A model generated the notes under the pieces. It was given only the letters and a program-made list of their open reading frames with translations. It searched no databases and was not told where the DNA came from. A program made the translations under genes and the position numbers. Shown here piece after piece: positions 1-6,434 of a stretch of DNA of 13,207 nucleotides (positions are counted from its first letter, which is position 1; each line of letters opens with the position of its first letter). The stretch comes from a bacterium (GTDB lineage: Bacteria; Bacillota_I; Bacilli_A; RFN20; CAG-826). Where the stretch lies: positions 1-13,207 of the forward strand of contig JAHZFY010000026.1 of NCBI GenBank assembly GCA_019421105.1. The letters run 5' to 3'.

Positions 1-1998
1 CATATTAGAGATTTAGCAACATCTGGAAAAGGTGGATTGGGTGTCGATGTTGAAAATGATTTTAAACCAACATACAAGATTTCTGCTGCTAAATTAAACA
101 CGGTAAAATCATTGACGAGCGCTGCAAAAAAAGCAGATGAAGTTATATTAGCAACCGACCCTGATAGAGAAGGTGAGGCAATAGCTTGGCATTTAGCTCA
201 AGTTTTAAAATTAGACGTTAATACTACAAAAAGACTTGAATTTCACGAAATTACAAGAGATTCTATTTTAAATGCGATATCAAACCCTAGAACTATTGAT
301 ATGAATTTAGTTTCTTCGCAAGAAACAAGAAGAATTATCGATAGAATCATCGGGTTTAAATTATCTTCTTTACTCAATAAAAAAATTCATTCTAAAAGTG
401 CGGGTAGAGTTCAATCGGCCACTTTAAAAATCATTGCCGATCATGAAAAAGAAATACTAGCATTCATACCAAAAGAATATTATAAATTTAATGTTGTTGG
501 ACAATACAATAATCAAACATTCTCTTTGAATTTAAAAGACGATTCTGATATAGCCAACCAACAACAAGCAAATGAACTTATTGCGAATAGTCCTAATTAT
601 TTAGAAGTGGTGGACATAAAAAAAGAAGTTAAAACAAAGACATCAAAAGATCCGTTTACTACTTCTACTTTACAACAAGCCGCTTTTAACAAGTTTAAAT
701 ATAAAACTAAAAAGACACAATTTATTGCCCAGACTTTATATGAAGGCTTAAGCATTGGTGATGAACATGTTGGTTTGATTACCTATATGCGTACTGACTC
801 GACAAGATTATCTCCAACATATACCCAAAGAGCGGTCAATTATATTTGTGAAGTCTATGGAAAAGAATATGTTGGAAACATCAAAGGTAAAAAAGGCGCT
901 CAAGATGCTCACGAAGCTATAAGACCTACTGGAAATCACCGCACACCCGAATTTTTAAAACCATATTTAACAAAAGATCAATACAATCTTTACAAGTTGA
1001 TTTATGATAGAACCATTGCTTCTTTGATGGCTAACAAAAAAGAAGAAGTGACTACGATTACATTAAAAGGTGGAGATTTAACATTTACTTTAGAGGGCGT
1101 TAGAACCATTTTTAATGGTTATGAGGCTTTATATAAAGACGATGATAGCGCTACTAAAGAATTGCCACTCATCAATATCGGCGATAAATTTGAAATCGTA
1201 AAAAAAGAAGCCGAACAAAAATTCACTACTCCTCCTGCAAGATATTCAGAAGCAAAAATTGTTAAAATAATGGAAGAAGTAGGTATTGGAAGACCTTCCA
1301 CTTATGCATCGACAATATCTTTATTACAAGCAAGAAAATATGTCGTTGATTCAGCAGGAATTTTACAAATCAGCGATCAAGGTATTAAAACCGCACACGT
1401 ATTAGAAAAATATTTTCCTGATATCGTAAATACAGAATATACAGCTTCAATGGAATCAAAATTAGATAATATTCAGGCTGGAGAACAAACTTTTAAAAAG
1501 ATTTTAAATGACTTTTATCATCCTTTTATTGAAGAATTAGAAAGCGCTAATGAAAGAATGTATAAAGATGAGCCAGAACCTACCGGAGAAATGTGTCCAA
1601 AATGTGGTTCTCCATTGGTTTTTAAAGAAGGAAAAAACGGCAAATTTGTTGGCTGTAGCAACTATCCAAAATGTAAGTATGTTAAAAAAGAACCGAAAAA
1701 AGACTTGGTTTTTACCGGGGAATTATGCCCAGAATGCGGAAAACCTTTGGTAGAAAGAAAAGATAAAAAGAATCGCGTCTTTATTGCGTGTTCTGGATTT
1801 CCAACTTGCCGTTATATAAAAGTAGATAAACCTAAAGTTGAACCAAAAAAAGAAAAAAATCTAGAGACTATTCCGGATCGCGTTTGTCCAAAATGCGGAA
1901 GCCCTCTAGTTAAAAGAAAAGGTAAATTCGGTTATTTTATTGGCTGTAGCAATTATCCAAAATGTAAATTTATGGAAAAATTAGAAAAAAAGGATTAG
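1..1998 (+). CDS. topA: DNA topoisomerase I, 5'-truncated by window edge
   Basis: Type IA topoisomerase that relaxes negatively supercoiled DNA through a transient 5'-phosphotyrosine link. The frame is open from base 1, reading HIRDLATSGKGG, which in B. subtilis TopA lies about 33 residues from the start. The start codon and the VESPAK segment with the catalytic Glu are therefore outside the window. Visible here are the Toprim acidic motif DPDREGE (157-177) and the active-site Tyr in TYMRTDS (codon 784-786). The C-terminus has three four-cysteine zinc ribbons (1594-1674, 1726-1809, 1885-1965), the usual arrangement in Bacillota. The 665 visible codons plus about 33 give about 698 residues, close to the family norm. 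The TTG at 37 is only an internal codon. The gene ends in TAG inside its own terminator. Identification is very secure. Confidence 0.97.
   Translation, partial: HIRDLATSGKGGLGVDVENDFKPTYKISAAKLNTVKSLTSAAKKADEVILATDPDREGEAIAWHLAQVLKLDVNTTKRLEFHEITRDSILNAISNPRTIDMNLVSSQETRRIIDRIIGFKLSSLLNKKIHSKSAGRVQSATLKIIADHEKEILAFIPKEYYKFNVVGQYNNQTFSLNLKDDSDIANQQQANELIANSPNYLEVVDIKKEVKTKTSKDPFTTSTLQQAAFNKFKYKTKKTQFIAQTLYEGLSIGDEHVGLITYMRTDSTRLSPTYTQRAVNYICEVYGKEYVGNIKGKKGAQDAHEAIRPTGNHRTPEFLKPYLTKDQYNLYKLIYDRTIASLMANKKEEVTTITLKGGDLTFTLEGVRTIFNGYEALYKDDDSATKELPLINIGDKFEIVKKEAEQKFTTPPARYSEAKIVKIMEEVGIGRPSTYASTISLLQARKYVVDSAGILQISDQGIKTAHVLEKYFPDIVNTEYTASMESKLDNIQAGEQTFKKILNDFYHPFIEELESANERMYKDEPEPTGEMCPKCGSPLVFKEGKNGKFVGCSNYPKCKYVKKEPKKDLVFTGELCPECGKPLVERKDKKNRVFIACSGFPTCRYIKVDKPKVEPKKEKNLETIPDRVCPKCGSPLVKRKGKFGYFIGCSNYPKCKFMEKLEKKD
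1651..1967 (+). repeat. Near-identical direct repeat in topA zinc ribbons 1 and 3
   Basis: The second half of zinc ribbon 1 (1651-1676) and of ribbon 3 (1942-1967) match at 25 of 26 bases, both encoding GCSNYPKCK. The middle ribbon (CSGFPTCRY) is clearly diverged from both. Similar proteins alone would allow many synonymous differences, so the DNA identity suggests recent duplication or gene conversion between the outer ribbons. Confidence 0.7.
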
Positions 1999-2023
1999 GC
2001 GACTAACCTTTTTTTATTTTTTT
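1985..2023 (+). terminator. Intrinsic terminator overlapping the topA stop codon
   Basis: The left arm A7-GG-(A)-TTAG (1985-1998, with one bulged A at 1994) pairs with CTAA-CC-T7 (2003-2015) around the loop GCGA. It is followed by more T residues to 2023. The TAG stop of topA is the last triplet of the left arm. The stem is mostly A-T, but the T-tract is long. Confidence 0.75.
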
Positions 2024-2031
2024 GATAAAAT
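2023..2031 (+). promoter_or_regulatory. Putative extended -10 promoter for the Xer gene, possibly leaderless
   Basis: The sequence TGATAAAAT fits the extended -10 consensus TGnTATAAT with one mismatch. It ends 7 nt before the ATG at 2039, so transcription would begin at about 2038-2039, on or next to the start codon. No clear -35 is seen, because that region lies inside the topA terminator; extended -10 promoters often do without one. No Shine-Dalgarno precedes the ATG. Confidence 0.5.
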
Positions 2032-2038
2032 ATATGGT

Positions 2039-2947
2039 ATGAATAGAACTCTTTTTGAATTTTGTGATTTTTTAAAATATGAATTAAATTACACGGATAA
2101 GACCATTGATTCTTATAAAAGAGACTGTGAAAAATTCGATCATTTTTTATTTGAAAATAACATTTTATTTGATCGAGTTTCTTATAGTGATATTAGGGAT
2201 TTTTTAACTAAAGAAATAACAGATGGAATATCTAAAAAAAGTTGTAGAAGAAGAATATCGGCTTTAAGAAAATATTATGATTTCATGGTGAAAAAAGATT
2301 ATGTGCCTTTCAATCCTTTTATAGTTGTCGAGGCTATGAAAACCCCTAAAACATTACCTAGAGTTTTATATCAAGATCAGATTCAGGAGATTTTAGATAA
2401 AAACAAAAATAGAGAAGATGATTTGATGTTAAGAGATCAAGTTATGCTAGAAATTTTGTTTTATTGTGGCGTGAGAGTTTCAGAATTAACAAATATTAAA
2501 TTGATGGATGTCGACTTAAAAAATAGAGTCATAAATATTTTTGGTAAAGGTAGAAAAGAAAGGCTCGTTCCTTTTACAAATGAGGTAAAATCATTCATTG
2601 AAAAATACTTAAATATGACGAGAATTTATCTTCAAAATAAGAATCCTATTTACTGTGATTATTTAATTTTAAATAATCTTGGAAAAAAATTAACATCGAG
2701 AGGTGTGGAATATATTTTAAAACAAATCGAAGAAAAATTGGATTTGCATTATGATTTACATCCTCATATTTTTAGACATTCTTTTGCTACATCTTTATTA
2801 GATAATGGAGCGGATTTAAGATTGATTCAAGAACTTTTAGGACACGAATCTATCAATACAACTCAAATATATACTCACGTTTCAAAAGAAGCCATGGTAA
2901 ACGCTTATAATCAAATGCATCCAAGGGCAAAAAAGGAAAAGAAGTAA
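2039..2947 (+). CDS. xerC: Tyrosine recombinase of the XerC/XerD family
   Basis: Site-specific recombinase expected to resolve chromosome dimers at a dif site. The 302-residue length is typical. The N-terminal SAM-like DNA-binding domain covers about residues 1-95, and the catalytic domain about 108-290. All six catalytic residues are visible: R146 (GVRVSEL), K170 (FGKGRKER), H243 and R246 (HPHIFRHSFA), H269 (LLGHES) and nucleophile Y278 (TQIYTHV). The position after topA matches codV (xerC) of B. subtilis, which is why xerC is preferred to xerD. The symbol is less certain than the family, and this could be the only Xer protein of a reduced genome. The start has no Shine-Dalgarno; the next in-frame ATG is near residue 83, inside the DNA-binding domain, so 2039 is the plausible start. 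Not an integrase of a mobile element as far as the context shows. Confidence 0.9.
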   Translation: MNRTLFEFCDFLKYELNYTDKTIDSYKRDCEKFDHFLFENNILFDRVSYSDIRDFLTKEITDGISKKSCRRRISALRKYYDFMVKKDYVPFNPFIVVEAMKTPKTLPRVLYQDQIQEILDKNKNREDDLMLRDQVMLEILFYCGVRVSELTNIKLMDVDLKNRVINIFGKGRKERLVPFTNEVKSFIEKYLNMTRIYLQNKNPIYCDYLILNNLGKKLTSRGVEYILKQIEEKLDLHYDLHPHIFRHSFATSLLDNGADLRLIQELLGHESINTTQIYTHVSKEAMVNAYNQMHPRAKKEKK

Positions 2948-2985
2948 AAAATATTTAAAAATTGCTTTTTATTAATAATAATAAA

Positions 2986-2994
2986 TGATATAAT
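2986..2994 (+). promoter_or_regulatory. Extended -10 promoter of rpsB-tsf
   Basis: TGATATAAT is a perfect extended -10 element (TG-n-TATAAT). A weak -35 such as TTTTTA (2966-2971) sits 17 nt upstream; the better-looking TTGCTT (2962-2967) is 21 nt away, which is too far. Transcription should start at about position 3001, giving a leader of about 130 nt before rpsB. Confidence 0.75.
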
Positions 2995-3000
2995 AACTCG

Positions 3001-3130
3001 ACTTTAGTTATCACTAAAGGACTACACACACTATGGATTCGAGGTCCACGTCCCATTGTGCAAGGGCACGTTTTATGGGGGATGCTTGTTAGAAATAGTG
3101 GAGGAAAAACAAATAAAGGAGGTCACATAG
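3001..3130 (+). ncRNA. Candidate structured 5' leader of rpsB (ribosomal protein autoregulatory leader)
   Basis: Several helices can be drawn. (1) A perfect 7-bp hairpin at the 5' end: CTTTAGT (3002-3008), loop TATC, ACTAAAG (3013-3019). (2) A closing stem CACTAT (3029-3034) with ATAGTG (3095-3100), just before a GGAGG at 3100-3104. (3) Within it, CCCAT (3052-3056) with ATGGG (3075-3079), capped by GTGC-AAGG-GCAC (3058-3069). An alternative CGTCCC (3049-3054) with GGG-c-ACG (3064-3070) is mutually exclusive with helix 3. No T-run follows, so control of translation is more likely than attenuation. S2 feedback on rpsB is known in E. coli; the same role here is inference. I could not match this to a named family. 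Confidence 0.5.
3115..3123 (+). promoter_or_regulatory. Strong ribosome binding site of rpsB
   Basis: AAAGGAGGT lies 7 nt before the ATG at 3131, close to a full anti-Shine-Dalgarno match. A second purine box, GGAGG at 3100-3104, lies further upstream with no matching start codon. It may belong to the leader structure or act as a standby site. Confidence 0.9.
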
Positions 3131-4141
3131 ATGAGTGACGAAGTAAAAGAAGTTGTTGCAACTGAAGAAGTAACAGTTGAAACATCTGCTATGGAAGCAG
3201 TGGTTCATGATCCAAACGCACCAATCATAACCATGAAAAAATTATTAGAAGCTGGTGCACATTTTGGACACCCAACAAAACGTTGGAACCCAAAGATGAA
3301 AAAATATATCTTTGGTGCTAGAAACGGTGTTTACATCATCGATTTACAAAAAACTGCTGATTGCATCACAAATGCATATTTAGCCTTAAAAGAAATTGTT
3401 GATAAAGGTGGCAAAGTATTATTTGTCGGTACAAAAAAACAATGCAAAGAAGCTGTTGAAGCTGAAGCATTACGTTCTGGTTCTTTCTATATCACTAACC
3501 GTTGGTTAGGTGGTACATTAACTAACTTTAAAACAATTCAATCCAGAATCCGTTACTTAAAAGAATTAGAAAGACGCGATGAAGATGGCGAATTAGACTT
3601 ATTGAGCAAAAAAGAAGCTGCTGCTTTAAGAAAAGAAAAAGAAAAATTAGATAAAAACTTAAAAGGTATCAAAGAAATGCGTAAAGCTCCAAATGCTTTA
3701 TTCGTCGTTGATCCACACGCAGAACATATCGCAATTTTAGAAGCTCATAAATTAAATATTCCTGTGTTTGGTATTGTTGATACAAACGCCAACCCAGAAG
3801 AAATTGATTATCCAATTCCAGCAAACGATGATGCAATTCGTTCAGTTGCATTAATCTTAGCAGTTATGGCAGATGCTGTCGTTGAATCAAAAGGTGGTTT
3901 ACCAGTAGTTGCTTATACAAAAGATGAAGGCGAAGAAGTTACTATGAAAGATGCTATTCGCCAAGCTGATAAAGAAAACGCTGAAAAATTAGCTCGTATT
4001 CGCGCTGAAAGAAAAGCACGTCAAGAACGCTATGAAAAAGAACAAGCTGAAAGAGCTAAAGCAAGAGCTGCTCGCGAAGCAGAACATGCCGCTAAAGAAG
4101 AAGCAGAAGTAGCTGAAAAAGAAGAAAAACAAGGAGAATAA
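3131..4141 (+). CDS. rpsB: 30S ribosomal protein S2, with N- and C-terminal extensions
   Basis: Structural protein of the small ribosomal subunit, needed for S1/mRNA-side assembly. The conserved S2 core begins at about residue 33 with ITMKKLLEAGAHFGHPTKRW. It continues through VLFVGTKKQ, NRWLGGTLTNFKTI, the coiled-coil insert rich in Lys and Glu, and APNALFVVDPHAEHIA to IPANDDAIRSVALI near residue 240. At 336 residues it is about 80-100 longer than typical bacterial S2. The excess is an acidic Val/Glu/Thr-rich N-terminal tail (about 32 residues) and an Ala/Glu/Lys/Arg-rich C-terminal tail (about residues 265-336) predicted to be helical or coiled coil. The start is fixed by the strong ribosome binding site. 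Co-transcribed with tsf, 2 nt downstream. Confidence 0.97.
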   Translation: MSDEVKEVVATEEVTVETSAMEAVVHDPNAPIITMKKLLEAGAHFGHPTKRWNPKMKKYIFGARNGVYIIDLQKTADCITNAYLALKEIVDKGGKVLFVGTKKQCKEAVEAEALRSGSFYITNRWLGGTLTNFKTIQSRIRYLKELERRDEDGELDLLSKKEAAALRKEKEKLDKNLKGIKEMRKAPNALFVVDPHAEHIAILEAHKLNIPVFGIVDTNANPEEIDYPIPANDDAIRSVALILAVMADAVVESKGGLPVVAYTKDEGEEVTMKDAIRQADKENAEKLARIRAERKARQERYEKEQAERAKARAAREAEHAAKEEAEVAEKEEKQGE

Positions 4142-4143
4142 AA

Positions 4144-5019
4144 ATGGCCGGAAACTTAATTGAATTAATCAAAATCTTACGTGAACGTACTGGTGCAGGC
4201 ATGATGGACTGCAAAAAAGCCTTAGAAGAACACGATTTAGATTTAGATCGTGCCGGCGATTATTTAAGAGAAAAAGGTATTGCTAAAGCTGCTAAAAAAG
4301 CAGATCGTATCGCTGCTGAAGGCTTAGCAGATGTTCATTTATGCGAAAAATGCGGTGTTGCATCAATTGTTGAAGTCAACTGTGAAACTGACTTCGTCGC
4401 ACGTGGCGAAGGCTTCCATGCTTTAGTTGAAGCAACAGGCAAATTAGTTCGTGAACATAAACCTGCTAACTTAGAACAAGCAAAAGAAATCGCAAAAGAA
4501 TTATATACTGATGCAACCGTTAAAATCGGTGAAAAATTGGATTTCCGTCGTTTTGATTTAGTTCAACGCGAAGAAGGACAATCCATCGGTACATATATTC
4601 ATATGGGTGGTAAAATTGCCGTTGCAGTTGTCTTAGATAAAGACAATAAAGAATTAGCAGACCAAATTGCTATGCACATTGCTGCTAATGCTCCAAAATA
4701 TATCACACCAGATGAAATTCCTGCTGATGCAATTGAAAAAGAAACTCATATTCAATTAGAACTTATGAAAGATGATCCAAAATTGGCTGGAAAACCTGAA
4801 GCAATGTTAAAAAATATTGTTAAAGGTAAAGTCAACAAGGTCTTATTCGAAACAGTATTAAGTGAACAAGCTTACTTATTAGACGATTCTAAAAAAGTTT
4901 CTCAAGTATTAGCTGAAAATGGTGTCAAAGTTGTTAAATTCGTTCGTTATTTAGTTGGCGAAGGAATTGAAAAAAGACATGATGATTTCGCAGCTGAAGT
5001 CATGAGCCAAACAAAATAA
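4144..5019 (+). CDS. tsf: Elongation factor Ts
   Basis: Guanine nucleotide exchange factor that recharges EF-Tu with GTP in the cytoplasm. The 291-residue protein starts with the UBA-like N-terminal domain (IKILRERTGAGMMDCKKAL) and carries the EF-Tu-contacting TDFVAR motif at about 82-87. The core domain contains IHMGGKIAVAVVL and MHIAANAPKYI, and the C-terminus FVRYLVGEGIEKR is typical. It starts 2 nt after the rpsB stop, with AAGGAG (4131-4136) inside the end of rpsB at a 7-nt spacing. One oddity is a CEKC pair (C67, C70) in the turn before VNCETDFV, where homologues usually carry a Gly-containing hairpin. The rpsB-tsf pair is the classic operon and ends at a strong terminator. Confidence 0.98.
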   Translation: MAGNLIELIKILRERTGAGMMDCKKALEEHDLDLDRAGDYLREKGIAKAAKKADRIAAEGLADVHLCEKCGVASIVEVNCETDFVARGEGFHALVEATGKLVREHKPANLEQAKEIAKELYTDATVKIGEKLDFRRFDLVQREEGQSIGTYIHMGGKIAVAVVLDKDNKELADQIAMHIAANAPKYITPDEIPADAIEKETHIQLELMKDDPKLAGKPEAMLKNIVKGKVNKVLFETVLSEQAYLLDDSKKVSQVLAENGVKVVKFVRYLVGEGIEKRHDDFAAEVMSQTK

Positions 5020-5031
5020 ATTATTATTTAT

Positions 5032-5060
5032 AAGAAACACATTTTTGTGTTTCTTTTTTT
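5032..5060 (+). terminator. Intrinsic terminator after tsf
   Basis: A perfect 9-bp stem, AAGAAACAC (5032-5040) with GTGTTTCTT (5047-5055), has a 6-nt loop (ATTTTT) and is followed by T5. It separates rpsB-tsf from pyrH, whose ribosome binding site begins about 12 nt further on. Confidence 0.92.
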
Positions 5061-5072
5061 ATCTTAGGAAGT

Positions 5073-5077
5073 GGAGG
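5073..5077 (+). promoter_or_regulatory. Ribosome binding site that sets the pyrH start
   Basis: GGAGG is 5 nt from the ATG at 5083. An in-frame GTG at 5071 overlaps this site, so it is rejected as the start. Confidence 0.85.
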
Positions 5078-5082
5078 AAATT

Positions 5083-5799
5083 ATGTATAAAAGAATATTG
5101 TTAAAAATCAGCGGTGAATCAATCGCATACAAAGAAAAAAATCAAACTCTAAACTGCGATAAGTTAAACGCTATTGCCGCTGTTATAAAAACATTACACA
5201 ACCTAGGAATTCAAGTTGGAGTTGTTATTGGTGCTGGAAACATTTGGAGAGGCAAATTTGCTAGCAAAATCAATATCGACCCTGCTGAAGCAGATTATAT
5301 GGGCATGTTAGGAACAATCATCAATGCAACCGCTTTGTCTTCAGCTTTGAAAAGCATCGGCGTGAAATCAGTTGCAATGAGTGCAATTCAAGTCGATCCT
5401 ATCACTGTTCCATTTAATCAAGATGAAGCTAAAAAATATTTAGATGAAGGATATGTCGTTGTTTTTGGTGGTGGAACTGGAAAACCATTTTTTACAACGG
5501 ATACCGCTGCAACTTTAAGAGCTATTCAAATTGATGCAGATTTAATATGCATGGCTAAATATGGTGTCGATGGGGTTTATGATGATGATCCAAATAAAAA
5601 TCCTAACGCTAAATTTATAAAAAATTTAACTTTTGAAGAAATATTAAATTCTAAACTGATGGTTATGGATTTAAGCGCAGTTGAATTAATCAAAGATAAA
5701 GACATTGAAGTTAGAGTTTTTAACATGGATGATCCAAAAAATATTGAAAAAGTAGTAAATGGCGAAAATATTGGTACAATAATAACTAAAGGAAAATAA
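5083..5799 (+). CDS. pyrH: UMP kinase
   Basis: Phosphorylates UMP to UDP with ATP in pyrimidine nucleotide synthesis; a cytoplasmic hexamer of the amino acid kinase fold. Length is 238 residues, normal for bacterial UMPK. Recognisable segments in order: KRILLKISGES (N-terminal ATP-binding strand and loop), GVVIGAGNIWRG, DYMGMLGTIINATAL, the nucleotide-binding VVFGGGTGKPFFTTDTAA, and AKYGVDGVYDDDPNKNPNA near the C-terminal third. The ATG start follows the GGAGG above. It is 4 nt from frr, the standard pyrH-frr pair. No separate promoter is obvious between the tsf terminator and this gene, so expression may depend on read-through. Confidence 0.97.
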   Translation: MYKRILLKISGESIAYKEKNQTLNCDKLNAIAAVIKTLHNLGIQVGVVIGAGNIWRGKFASKINIDPAEADYMGMLGTIINATALSSALKSIGVKSVAMSAIQVDPITVPFNQDEAKKYLDEGYVVVFGGGTGKPFFTTDTAATLRAIQIDADLICMAKYGVDGVYDDDPNKNPNAKFIKNLTFEEILNSKLMVMDLSAVELIKDKDIEVRVFNMDDPKNIEKVVNGENIGTIITKGK

Positions 5800-5803
5800 A
5801 TTT

Positions 5804-6349
5804 ATGGATGAAATTACATTAGACATGAAACAAAAGATGGGTGGTACCATCGAAAATTTTAAAACCAATTTAAAAACTTTACGTACTGGAAGGGCTAATC
5901 CAGCAATTTTAGAAAGCATCAACGTTGATTATTATGGTGATAAGATTGCTTTATTACAAATTGCCGCGGTCAGCGTTCCTGAACCAAGACAACTTTTAAT
6001 TAAACCTTATGATAAAAACGATTTAAAAAGCATTGCTGCTGCAATTAATGCTTCTAATTTAGGATTAGTTCCAAATAATGATGGAAGCGCTATTAGATTG
6101 GTCATTCGACCTCTAACGCAAGATAGAAGAAAAGAAATCGTTAAACAAGGCAAAAAATATGCCGAAGAATGCAAAGTAGTCATTAGAAACATTCGTCGTG
6201 AATATATGAATTTGGTGAAAGCAGACGAAGAAAGCAGTGAAGATTTTATCAAGCGTCTTGAAAAAGAGATTCAAGAAGTCACAGATGAACAAATTAAACT
6301 TGTCGATTCTTTGATGCAAGAAAAAGAAAAAGAAATCATGGCAATATAA
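5804..6349 (+). CDS. frr: Ribosome recycling factor
   Basis: Works with EF-G to split post-termination ribosomes. Length is 181 residues against a usual 185. Diagnostic segments are LKTLRTGRANPAIL (domain I helix), VDYYGDKIALLQIA and SVPEPRQLLIKPYD (domain II), then RLVIRPLTQDRRKEIVKQ and the long C-terminal helix VTDEQIKLVDSLMQEKEKEI. It follows pyrH by 4 nt with AAAGGA at 5788-5793, a rather long 10-nt spacing. The pyrH-frr unit ends at a strong terminator just after the stop codon. Confidence 0.98.
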   Translation: MDEITLDMKQKMGGTIENFKTNLKTLRTGRANPAILESINVDYYGDKIALLQIAAVSVPEPRQLLIKPYDKNDLKSIAAAINASNLGLVPNNDGSAIRLVIRPLTQDRRKEIVKQGKKYAEECKVVIRNIRREYMNLVKADEESSEDFIKRLEKEIQEVTDEQIKLVDSLMQEKEKEIMAI

Positions 6350-6351
6350 TC

Positions 6352-6380
6352 AAAAGTCCTATCGAAATGATAGGATTTTT
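6352..6380 (+). terminator. Intrinsic terminator after frr
   Basis: The stem TCCTATC (6357-6363) with GATAGGA (6369-6375) has the loop GAAAT. It is extended by flanking A4 and T5 that can pair across a G-T wobble. It begins 3 nt after the frr stop. Confidence 0.92.
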
Positions 6381-6418
6381 AATTTTCATATAAATTTATA
6401 TGAATTATGACTTATTTA

Positions 6419-6427
6419 TGGCATACT
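6419..6427 (+). promoter_or_regulatory. Putative extended -10 promoter for uppS, possibly leaderless
   Basis: TGGCATACT fits TGnTATAAT with two mismatches and ends 7 nt before the ATG at 6435, the same geometry as upstream of the Xer gene. There is no convincing -35 and no Shine-Dalgarno. It follows a strong terminator, so a promoter is needed in this 55-nt gap. Confidence 0.45.
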
Positions 6428-6434
6428 TATAGAT

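Noticed and set aside
1550..1753. A 67-codon open frame overlapping the topA zinc ribbons in another frame
   Set aside because: It lies wholly within topA and is rich in residues produced by reading the repeated Cys-ribbon codons out of frame; no ribosome binding site or family match.
2039..2947. Phage or genomic island integrase
   Set aside because: Length, motifs and position after topA fit a housekeeping Xer protein, and no attachment site, tRNA or cargo genes are nearby.
2948..2985. Terminator between the Xer gene and rpsB
   Set aside because: The A- and T-rich stretch has no stable stem; only a weak AAATATTT palindrome is present.
3001..3130. T-box, other riboswitch or transcription attenuator upstream of rpsB
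   Set aside because: No T-box core sequence, no T-run after a terminator hairpin and no recognised aptamer core; a ribosomal protein leader is the better working idea.
5071..5085. GTG at 5071 as the start of pyrH
   Set aside because: The GTG is part of the Shine-Dalgarno region; the ATG at 5083 has correct spacing and gives the normal UMPK N-terminus.
5686..6319. Several minus-strand open frames opposite pyrH and frr, and similar ones opposite topA, rpsB, dxr, rseP and polC
   Set aside because: All are short, lie opposite well-identified genes, have hydrophobic or low-complexity content typical of antisense AT-rich DNA, and lack promoters or ribosome binding sites.
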